DNA of 64,000 bases. Origin: PUPG01 sp031323845 (GTDB taxonomy: Bacteria > Bacteroidota > Bacteroidia > Bacteroidales > UBA7960). A program made the position numbers and the translations under genes. The DNA is taken from NCBI GenBank assembly GCA_031323845.1, contig JAVIYP010000002.1:1-64000 (forward strand). Direction: 5' to 3'. Under the pieces are notes generated by a model. The model saw nothing but the letters and a program-made list of their open reading frames with translations, was not told where the DNA came from and ran no database searches. Positions 1 through 7,208 of this stretch are shown here, one piece after another (the stretch's first letter is position 1; each line of letters starts with the position of its first letter).

Positions 1-999
1 TTTGTATGTTTTTAGGGTGGGAGCAGGGATGCCTTTGCCAAAAAACTGGGCTCCCGTAAATATCCTGGCTTCATCCCATAGTTTCTGATCAATCAGTGAC
101 TGCAGCAACTGTCTGCCGCCTTCCACCAGAATGCTTTGTATGCCCTGACGATACAAAAGGTCGCAAATGTTTTTGATGAGATGCTGATCAAAGGGGATGG
201 CCACAAACTGTGTGTTCTTTTCTTTTTTTGTGTATATCTCATTAATAATGAGGGTTTTCTGGCTGTTGTCCATGAGGTGGTACTGAGGTGTGAGTTTGAG
301 TGTTCTGTCGAGCACAATTCTCATAGGTGAGGGCCCATGCCAGTCGCGCACGTTAAGGCGCGGATTGTCTTTGAGCGCTGTATTCGTACCCACCATGATG
401 CTTGCTTCTTCCGTGCGCCATTTGTGCACCAGCATGCGCAGGTGTTCACTGGTAATCCAGGTAGGTTTTTTGGCCGCATCGGGAAGCCTTTCCGTATCAA
501 TAAAACCATCGGCAGTTTGAGCCCATTTCAGCACAATATAGGGCCTCTTTTTTTCATGAAAGGTGAAAAAACGCTTATTGAGATCACGGCATTCGTCTTT
601 CAGTACACCCACACTGACCCGGCAGCCGGTAGCTCGCAATCGGGCAACCCCTTTGCCTGCCACGGCATCAAACGGGTCAACGGTTCCGATAACTACTTCC
701 CTTATGCCGTGACTTATGATGAGATCAGTGCAGGGTGGTGTTTTTCCGTGATGGCAGCAGGGCTCAAGGTTAACGTACAGTGTTGCCCTGCGCAGGAGTT
801 GAGGGTCGCTGACTGAGGAAATGGCCATGACTTCGGCATGAGGACCACCGAATTGCTGATGGTAACCCTCACCAATAATCTTATTGTTGACAACCAAAAC
901 GGCACCTACCAGCGGGTTAGGCGCCACATGCCCCAAACCCTGCAAGGCCAGGTCAATGCAACGGCGCATGTATGTATCGTGTATGTCCATGAGCTGCAT
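1..999 (-). CDS. ribD: Bifunctional riboflavin biosynthesis deaminase/reductase RibD, C-terminus cut by window edge
   Basis: The reverse strand is open from about 999 to the left edge. It encodes a cytidine-deaminase-like domain with the zinc-site segments HAEV and PCCHHGKTPPC, followed by a reductase domain (segments such as KWAQTADGF and ILVEGGRQLLQ). RibD deaminates the pyrimidine intermediate made from GTP and then reduces its ribosyl side chain, in the cytoplasm. The 3' end lies outside the window. In-frame ATGs occur at 1014, 999 and 990; 999 or 990 fits the usual short N-terminus before YMRRC. ribF lies 12 kb away on the other strand, so the riboflavin genes are dispersed. Confidence 0.93.
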   Translation of the reverse strand, partial: MQLMDIHDTYMRRCIDLALQGLGHVAPNPLVGAVLVVNNKIIGEGYHQQFGGPHAEVMAISSVSDPQLLRRATLYVNLEPCCHHGKTPPCTDLIISHGIREVVIGTVDPFDAVAGKGVARLRATGCRVSVGVLKDECRDLNKRFFTFHEKKRPYIVLKWAQTADGFIDTERLPDAAKKPTWITSEHLRMLVHKWRTEEASIMVGTNTALKDNPRLNVRDWHGPSPMRIVLDRTLKLTPQYHLMDNSQKTLIINEIYTKKEKNTQFVAIPFDQHLIKNICDLLYRQGIQSILVEGGRQLLQSLIDQKLWDEARIFTGAQFFGKGIPAPTLKTYK

Positions 1000-1125
1000 A
1001 TATGGCTGCCTCATCCCGTATGACACTGCTAAATGGTAATTATCGGGGGCAACATGTGATGTTTCAGCGTTTGTGTCTGATATTGCCTGTGCAATACACC
1101 GTCAAAGATAGTATTTTGACCACAA

Positions 1126-2310
1126 TCAGATGAAGCGTAGGTTTACGTCTTTCAGAAATTTACTTTCCAGGATGCCTGCTATTTTTTTAATGACAGAACG
1201 TCTTATTTCCAGCTCTACCGGCAGGTTGGGGTCCTGATGAGCCACGTTGATGGCTGTCCCGACAACGAAATAGATCTCATCGCTTTCCATGATCTGTTTC
1301 ACAATCTGGTGGGCAGGTCCTTTGCCCGTTTCCGACGACGGCGACCATTCATCGAGAATACCGGCCGTTTTACTCAGGGTTAGAATGCCTTCTGAAACAA
1401 GGTCAATTCCCTCCATGTAAGACAGGGGAGGCAGATCCGGATCATCAAAAACAAGATGATCCTCAATGCTGATGTTCAATTCCCTTGAAACTATATCAGC
1501 CGTTGTTCCGCCGCAAAGTATTTTTTTCCCATCAAACGTTTTTACGATGTTTGCCAGCTCCTTGTCTTTGTCTTTTTCGAAAGGAGGACCGGAACATATC
1601 AGCAGTCTTCTTGGCTCCCGGCAGTAAACCACCACCGCACTGGTGTCGTCTTTAGCCTGGTATTGATCATGAGAATGAGCTTTGTTGACGATAAGCGAAG
1701 ATAGCTTTGCGGCAGAAAGGTCGGGTTGCTCTTTGATCAGCGAAAGCAGGTTTTTTTCAACATTGTCACGGCCCCATCCCAGTAAAAAGTTGGCCTGACC
1801 CAGCCCCGACTGGGTAATGCCGTCTGACATGATCACTATGCGGTCTTCCTTCTCCAGTGTGTAAGTACATGCCTTGATTTCTTTTGTTGTGTTTTCGTCA
1901 CCTTCAACCGTCATGCTATGCCATTCAGGGACGAACACTTCCCTGTTTTTTAACAGGATGGGGTCAGGATTGTCATAGTTCAGGATGGTTGCCTGACCGT
2001 CCTTTTCCACATCAATGATCGTAAAGGTGGCATAGCTTATTTTACGTTCGCTGCACACGGGCAAGGTATTCATGATGATCTCCGCAATCTTTTGAACGTC
2101 CTTGTGCTCTTTCGTAAAATTAAGGGCCATGGTGGCTGTCAGCGTGGCCAGCAAATTGGCTTTCACCCCATGTCCCATACCGTCTGAGAGCACTACCACC
2201 GTGCGGCCTTCTTCCTTTACCTTTTCCGATAAAAATACATCCCCGCAAATACGCTCACCTAAATGGCTGCGCTGTGCCGATCCCACCTCTATGTAAAAGT
2301 TGTCATTCAT
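1126..2310 (-). CDS. SpoIIE/PP2C-type serine phosphatase linked to a hydrogenase-like sensor
   Basis: The protein has 394 residues. Residues about 1-230 are a SpoIIE-type PPM phosphatase domain with the metal-binding segments SDGMGHG and MSDGITQSG. The rest, about 235-394, is a second conserved-looking domain that I cannot name. Such phosphatases remove phosphate from Ser/Thr, often on anti-anti-sigma factors. The gene lies 32 bp downstream of the PAS-containing hydrogenase-like sensor on the same strand, so the two are probably co-transcribed. PP2C-type phosphatases are known neighbours of sensory [FeFe] hydrogenases in Firmicutes, which supports an H2- or redox-signalling role by analogy. 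No partner kinase, anti-sigma or STAS protein is visible in the window. Confidence 0.85.
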   Translation of the reverse strand: MNDNFYIEVGSAQRSHLGERICGDVFLSEKVKEEGRTVVVLSDGMGHGVKANLLATLTATMALNFTKEHKDVQKIAEIIMNTLPVCSERKISYATFTIIDVEKDGQATILNYDNPDPILLKNREVFVPEWHSMTVEGDENTTKEIKACTYTLEKEDRIVIMSDGITQSGLGQANFLLGWGRDNVEKNLLSLIKEQPDLSAAKLSSLIVNKAHSHDQYQAKDDTSAVVVYCREPRRLLICSGPPFEKDKDKELANIVKTFDGKKILCGGTTADIVSRELNISIEDHLVFDDPDLPPLSYMEGIDLVSEGILTLSKTAGILDEWSPSSETGKGPAHQIVKQIMESDEIYFVVGTAINVAHQDPNLPVELEIRRSVIKKIAGILESKFLKDVNLRFI

Positions 2311-2342
2311 CCGGTATCCATTTTTTTGAAAAAAGAATTCCG

Positions 2343-4196
2343 TTATTTCTTTCCGGTTTTTCGGTAGGTCTCAATAATGGAATTCAGCATCCGTTCAGTG
2401 GTACTCGCCCCTTCGCCCAGCGAAAAAGCAATTTTCTGAACCATTTTCAGGTTTTCGTCAATGACTTCGCCTACCCTGTTTATTATCTCCTCCTGGCGTA
2501 CCTCTGCAACGTACATGTCACGCAGCACGCCACCTACGATCTTGTTCGGCTTTAACGAATAAATACTGACATTCAGCAATCTGTCGTTATGTGTGACATC
2601 CTTGCCGGTGATGTTCTCGTTGTTTTCAAGTACATAGCTGAAAAGATTGTAAATGTTGAACGGCAGCAGGGTTTTCAGGTCGGCTCCAACAAGACCGGGG
2701 ATCACTTCGTTGATCATTTCAGCATCTTCACCCAGCACTTTGATAAAACTATCGTTCGATTCAATGACCTTAAGCTTTTCGTCAACAATTACAGCAGCCG
2801 AGGGCAGGTTCTTAAACAGGGAAGAAGTGGTTTCTGCACGCTGTTTGATTTTTTGATAATCGTCGCGCAGGGTTTTTTCCTGTTCCAGTAATTGTTCCTG
2901 TTGCTTTTTTAGCTTTTCATTATTGATTTTTAATGTTTTGATGTATTCCTGCTTGCTGTTTACCGAATAGTTCAGGCACATTTCCGGACGCGACAAACCC
3001 TGGCTGACCGAAACGGCAAAATCCCTGCAACTCCTGAAACCGCAGGCATTACATGAGGCCGTTTCTTCGATGCGCTTGCCAAGGCTTTTCATGATCTCCT
3101 CCACGGCTTCGTTACCGGGCTCAGGAAGACGCTGGTCATCTTTTACAAAGCTTCTGCGGAGATCAAGCCCGGTATAACGCTCCATTTCCTTTTCCCACTG
3201 TTTTTTATCAAATTTTTTAAGGCGCTTGTTTACATAGTCCTTAACCAGGGAGCGACGCAGAAATTGGTTTGATTTGTCGGTGGTACCGGGTCCGGTAAGA
3301 CAGCCCGCATGATAAAAGATATTAAAATGACGTTTCAGGCTTTCCGGATGACGGTTGAATTCATCCACCGCATCCATCATCGGGTTTTTTTCTTCCACCG
3401 TGATCACCTTTCCCTTCAGCATGGATTCATCAATGCCGGCAGCCTGCAAAATGCCATTGCTGATAGGGTAGAGGGAACCCAGGTAGCCAATGGGCGGGTC
3501 AAAATCAGAGTATTCCACCTTGCTTTCCTTGATCTTAAACCGATCAAAAAGATCCCGCAGCTCTTTAAACGTCAATACCGCATCAACCTTTCCGGTGTCC
3601 TCTGGGAGTTGTGCATCGTATTTTGCTGAAAGGCAGGGCCCAATGAACACCACCTTCAGATCTTCTCCGTAGGTTGCCCTTACCACTTTTGCCATGGCTG
3701 TCATGGGGTTAACCATGGGTGTCAGGTTGTCGATGAGCTCAGGGAAAAATTTCTCCACATAGGAAACAAGACTCGGACAGCTGGCCAGCAGGTAATATTT
3801 TCCTTTGAAGTCGGAAAGCAGCTCCCTGTATTTCTGGGCAATCAGATCTACCCCGAAAGCTACCTCATTCACAAAACCGAATCCCAGCTTGCGGATCATT
3901 TCCACAAACTTGCGGTAATCAGTAATGTCAGGAAATTCTCCGCTTATGGTTGGGTCAACAATTGCTGCCACCTTATGGTCTGACTGCAGCATTTCGACTA
4001 CCATATCAAGATCGCTGTAATGCGACACGGCATCGGATGCACACACGTCCAAACAACTGCCGCAACCAATGCAACGGCTATGGTTCACCACGGGCATACC
4101 ATCTTTGGTGCGCAAACTGATGGCCTTAACCGGGCACACCCTGATGCAGGCATAACTTTTACTGCATTTATTATGGTCAATGAGGATTGTTTGCAT
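2343..4196 (-). CDS. Sensory [FeFe]-hydrogenase-like protein with ferredoxin, Fe-S and PAS domains
   Basis: The protein has 617 residues. In order it shows a two-cluster ferredoxin domain (residues 8-55), a hydrogenase large-subunit C-terminal-like domain (about 70-330), a four-cysteine Fe-S domain (about 380-410; CNACGFRSC), a coiled coil (about 415-465) and a PAS domain (about 466-570). Cys140 matches the loop-1 ligand and Cys188 the loop-2 ligand, but the loop-3 segment reads FYHAGC, so the first loop-3 ligand position is Tyr295 and only Cys299 remains. The proton-shuttle cysteine before Cys140 is Ser139. The first ferredoxin motif has Ser14 where the second cysteine is expected. This points to a sensor rather than a catalyst. 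It has no kinase domain and is probably co-transcribed with the phosphatase downstream and the small ferredoxin upstream. Confidence 0.85.
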   Translation of the reverse strand: MQTILIDHNKCSKSYACIRVCPVKAISLRTKDGMPVVNHSRCIGCGSCLDVCASDAVSHYSDLDMVVEMLQSDHKVAAIVDPTISGEFPDITDYRKFVEMIRKLGFGFVNEVAFGVDLIAQKYRELLSDFKGKYYLLASCPSLVSYVEKFFPELIDNLTPMVNPMTAMAKVVRATYGEDLKVVFIGPCLSAKYDAQLPEDTGKVDAVLTFKELRDLFDRFKIKESKVEYSDFDPPIGYLGSLYPISNGILQAAGIDESMLKGKVITVEEKNPMMDAVDEFNRHPESLKRHFNIFYHAGCLTGPGTTDKSNQFLRRSLVKDYVNKRLKKFDKKQWEKEMERYTGLDLRRSFVKDDQRLPEPGNEAVEEIMKSLGKRIEETASCNACGFRSCRDFAVSVSQGLSRPEMCLNYSVNSKQEYIKTLKINNEKLKKQQEQLLEQEKTLRDDYQKIKQRAETTSSLFKNLPSAAVIVDEKLKVIESNDSFIKVLGEDAEMINEVIPGLVGADLKTLLPFNIYNLFSYVLENNENITGKDVTHNDRLLNVSIYSLKPNKIVGGVLRDMYVAEVRQEEIINRVGEVIDENLKMVQKIAFSLGEGASTTERMLNSIIETYRKTGKK

Positions 4197-4236
4197 AATA
4201 AAAATGTTGGTTTACAACTGTAGGTCTTATTGCCGC

Positions 4237-4491
4237 TTAAGTGTTCAAACAGCGCTCAAGAATACCAGCCGCATCATCTGCAGTAAGTTTGGTTATTTTG
4301 TTGCCATTCACAATCAGCACCGGACCTTGCTCACATTCCTTAAGGCAATGAGAACCCTTGAATGTAAATTCAGCATCAAGCGATTTTTCTTTAAGAGCAG
4401 CCTGAATGATCTCCAGGTTTTTTTTATTTCCCCTCGAAAAGCAACTGCTTCCCATGCAAATAATTATTTCGTTTACTGCCCTGTTGTTCAT
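4237..4491 (-). CDS. Small thioredoxin-like [2Fe-2S] ferredoxin
   Basis: About 84 residues. CMGSSCFSRG near the N-terminus and SHCLKECEQGP later give the C-x4-C and C-x3-C pattern of thioredoxin-like [2Fe-2S] ferredoxins, the fold also found in NuoE/HydC. It probably passes electrons to, or senses the redox state of, the hydrogenase system. The start at 4491 (MNNRAV) is preferred over an upstream start at 4536, because a good -7 box at 4519-4526 would place transcription initiation between the two. It is the first gene of the leftward operon that continues with the PAS sensor (40 bp gap) and the phosphatase. Confidence 0.82.
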   Translation of the reverse strand: MNNRAVNEIIICMGSSCFSRGNKKNLEIIQAALKEKSLDAEFTFKGSHCLKECEQGPVLIVNGNKITKLTADDAAGILERCLNT

Positions 4492-4518
4492 ACAGAAAAA
4501 TACCTCTTGTTTTATGAA

Positions 4519-4526
4519 CAAAAATA
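4519..4526 (-). promoter_or_regulatory. Candidate -7 promoter box for the ferredoxin-sensor-phosphatase operon
   Basis: On the reverse strand TATTTTTG matches the Bacteroidota -7 consensus TAnnTTTG exactly and lies about 28 bp upstream of the chosen ATG at 4491. No clear TTTG -33 box is present at the ideal distance. Confidence 0.45.
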
Positions 4527-4685
4527 AGCAAAGCATTTCAGAATTCCAGTTAATTCCTTCACATCTGCATGAAATTTACTTTATCAAGATTTAATTTAGA
4601 TAACACATAATTGATTGATGCTGTATTATGCTAATTGATAAGTATTGATTAACAAATAGTTATATTTTTATTATAAGTTTATTTT

Positions 4686-4715
4686 TTTGCTTTATAAAGA
4701 TCATGGTAATATTCG
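4686..4715 (+). promoter_or_regulatory. Weak candidate promoter for hydCBA
   Basis: A TTTG at 4686-4689 is followed after 19 bp by AATATTCG (4708-4715), a two-mismatch version of TAnnTTTG. The whole 4492-4770 spacer is AT-rich and divergent, so the hydCBA promoter must lie in it, but no box is convincing. Confidence 0.25.
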
Positions 4716-4770
4716 TTTATTTTTTCCGATATTTGTTGTGTATTGTGAAATAAATATCAACACAAAAAAA

Positions 4771-5244
4771 ATGGCACCTACCATCGAAGAGGTATTCGAA
4801 CAATTCCCGAACCGCAGGAGGGAGGACATGATCCCGCTCCTGCAAGCCATACAGGATAATTTTGGGTTTCTCTCAGAGGAAACCATTACAGCAGTTGGCA
4901 AGTATCTTCAAATCAGTGTGAACAAGATCTACGGGGTTGCCACATTTTATGACAACTTCCGATTTGGTCCTGTTGGGAAATATCATATCAGGGTCTGCCA
5001 TGGCACTGCCTGTCATGTTGCCGGCACCGGTAGCTTGCTTCGGGAACTGGAAAGGCTGTTAAAGATCAGCGATGGTGAATGCGATAAAAACGGCATGTTC
5101 AGCCTTGAAGTAGTCAGCTGCATTGGCGCCTGCGGATTGGCACCTCTTATTGAAGTGAATGAGATGTATCATACACACCTGAACACGGAGCGCTTAAAAC
5201 AGCTGATTGAATCATTAAGGGAAAAAGAAAACACACTGTCATGA
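4771..5244 (+). CDS. hydC: NAD-linked [FeFe] hydrogenase subunit HydC (NuoE-like)
   Basis: 157 residues from the ATG at 4771; an open frame extends further upstream, but its first codons do not look like the family. The four cysteines of the thioredoxin-like [2Fe-2S] fold are visible as CHGTAC and CIGAC. The helical N-terminus (DMIPLLQAIQ, then YGVATFYDNF) is typical of the NuoE family. HydC transfers electrons within the HydABC complex next to the flavin subunit. Its stop overlaps the start of hydB by 4 bp (ATGA), indicating translational coupling. Confidence 0.95.
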   Translation: MAPTIEEVFEQFPNRRREDMIPLLQAIQDNFGFLSEETITAVGKYLQISVNKIYGVATFYDNFRFGPVGKYHIRVCHGTACHVAGTGSLLRELERLLKISDGECDKNGMFSLEVVSCIGACGLAPLIEVNEMYHTHLNTERLKQLIESLREKENTLS

Positions 5245-7190
5245 TGTTGAACAGTCCACAACAAATTCGAGGCTTTCTGGTAGATCAGGTCTTGCTGAAC
5301 CCCGACAGGGAAGCTCAGCCCGGCATCAGGAAGCATTTGTCCTATCTGTCCGGAGAACGGGTGCACAAGCCCAACATCATGGTGGGTATGGCCAGCTGTG
5401 GATGTATTGCAGGGGCCGGTCAAACGTATGATGCCATCAGGGAATACCTGAATGAAAGGGATCTTGATGCGGAACTGATTCAGGTAGGCTGCCACGGTTT
5501 TTGTGAAGCGGAACCCGTGGTGGATGTGCAATTACCGGGTAAAACGAGGATTTCCTTTGCGAACGTCACATCCGACCGGGTGCAAAACTTGCTGGATGAA
5601 GTGTTGAACGACAACCTGCCTGATGTTTCATGCGTGGGTCAGTATAAAAACCCGATTCTTCAGGAGTGGGAGGATGTTCCGGATATTGGGGATCATCCGT
5701 TTTTTTCCCATCAGCACCGGATTTTGATGGAGCATTGCGGTATTATTGATCCGGTTTCGGCTTCAGCCTATATTGCCCGGGGAGGCTACCAGGCTTTTTC
5801 CGACAGCATTTCACGCTACACTCCCGGCCAGCTATGTGAAATCATTGAAAGGAGCGAACTTGCCGGTCGCGGAGGAGGTGCATACCCGGCCGGGAAAAAG
5901 TGGGCTGCAGCATTGAAATACGGCAGTGACCAGAAATATTTTGTGTGTAATGCGGTGGAAAGCGATCCCGGCAGCTATATGAACCGGGCTATCATCGAAA
6001 GCAACCCACACCGCCTTATCGAAGCCATCCTCATAGCTTCCTATGCCATTGGAGCCAGCAAAGCCTTTATTTTTATAAGAAAGGAGTTTTCACTGGCCGT
6101 CAAACGCCTGAATGAAGCCATCAGCCAGGCCAGGGAATACGGCATTATCGGGCATCATATTTTCGACTCGGGGGTCAATATTGATATTGCGGTTAAAGAA
6201 GCTGCAAGGGCATTCGTGTGCGGAGAAGAAACCGCTTTGAACAACAGTATTGAAGGCAAACGGGCCATGCCTTCGTCAAAACCGCCTTACCCCGCCGAAA
6301 AGGGCCTCTGGGATAAGCCCACTATCGTCAACAATGTGGAGACCCTCTTTAATGTGCCGCTGATAGTGAAAAACGGACCTGAATGGTTTCATGGCATCGG
6401 CACCTCAACCAGCAAGGGCACCAAACTCTTTACTTTGTCCGGAAACATCAGGTATTACGGTACGGCTGAAGTACCCATGGGCATCACTTTCAGAGACGTG
6501 GTACACAAGGTAGGCGGAGGGTTAAAAGATGATAAAGCCTTAAAAGCGATTGTTCTTGGCATCAACAGCGGAAGTTATATCGTTGAGGATACGCTGGATA
6601 CCCGGGTCGATTTCGACGCCTTAAAAAACATTGGTGCGGCACTGGGCAGCGGCGCCTTTGTCGTCATTGATGAAAGCATTTGCATGGTTGACCTGGCCAG
6701 GTTCTTCACTGCTTTCTTCAAAAAAGAGAGCTGCGGAAAGTGCATTCCGTGCAGAGAAGGCACAGCCCGAATGCTGGAAATCATGGAACAGGCTACACGA
6801 CGACCTTCCGAAAACAGCTCCTTCCAGACACTGGAACGCTTTAAGGGGGTAATGCAATTAAAAAGCCTGTCGGCCGTCATCAGGGATACCTCCCTGTGTG
6901 CTCTCGGAAAATCGTCACCCATGGCGATCCTCAACACGCTTAAATACTTTAAAAAGGAATTCGATACCCATGTTTTCGAAAGGAAATGCCCTGCCAATCA
7001 CTGCACCGATCTGCGCGAATATTTTATCGATGTAGATGCTTGCACGGGATGCCACGCATGTCTGAAAAAGTGTCCGGCAGATGCCATAATCGGTACACCA
7101 AGGTATCCTCATTTTATCGTACAGGACAAATGCATTGCCTGCGGGTCGTGCTATGATGTTTGTAAGTTTAATGCCGTTTTAATCAAATAA
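5241..7190 (+). CDS. hydB: NAD-linked [FeFe] hydrogenase subunit HydB (NuoF-like, flavin and NAD(H) site)
   Basis: The protein has 649 residues, near the usual length of HydB. In order it has an N-terminal thioredoxin-like [2Fe-2S] domain (CGC and GCHGFC), the FMN/NADH-binding core (GRGGGAYPAGKKW, NAVESDPGS), the NuoF [4Fe-4S] site (CGKCIPCREG with a later CALG cysteine) and a C-terminal two-cluster ferredoxin domain (CTGCHACLKKCP and CIACGSCYDVC). In HydABC enzymes this subunit exchanges electrons with NAD(H) and is the likely site of bifurcation. It starts inside the hydC stop and is followed by hydA after 18 bp. ATG 5244 is an alternative start. Confidence 0.96.
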   Translation: MMLNSPQQIRGFLVDQVLLNPDREAQPGIRKHLSYLSGERVHKPNIMVGMASCGCIAGAGQTYDAIREYLNERDLDAELIQVGCHGFCEAEPVVDVQLPGKTRISFANVTSDRVQNLLDEVLNDNLPDVSCVGQYKNPILQEWEDVPDIGDHPFFSHQHRILMEHCGIIDPVSASAYIARGGYQAFSDSISRYTPGQLCEIIERSELAGRGGGAYPAGKKWAAALKYGSDQKYFVCNAVESDPGSYMNRAIIESNPHRLIEAILIASYAIGASKAFIFIRKEFSLAVKRLNEAISQAREYGIIGHHIFDSGVNIDIAVKEAARAFVCGEETALNNSIEGKRAMPSSKPPYPAEKGLWDKPTIVNNVETLFNVPLIVKNGPEWFHGIGTSTSKGTKLFTLSGNIRYYGTAEVPMGITFRDVVHKVGGGLKDDKALKAIVLGINSGSYIVEDTLDTRVDFDALKNIGAALGSGAFVVIDESICMVDLARFFTAFFKKESCGKCIPCREGTARMLEIMEQATRRPSENSSFQTLERFKGVMQLKSLSAVIRDTSLCALGKSSPMAILNTLKYFKKEFDTHVFERKCPANHCTDLREYFIDVDACTGCHACLKKCPADAIIGTPRYPHFIVQDKCIACGSCYDVCKFNAVLIK

Positions 7191-7208
7191 GGCGATTTTG
7201 CTGTTATT

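Noticed and set aside
337..816. 159-codon open frame on the + strand
   Set aside because: It is antisense to ribD, which shows conserved zinc-site motifs in the other direction.
2343..4196. Catalytic [FeFe] hydrogenase
   Set aside because: A loop-3 ligand and the proton-shuttle cysteine are missing and the domain order matches sensory homologs.
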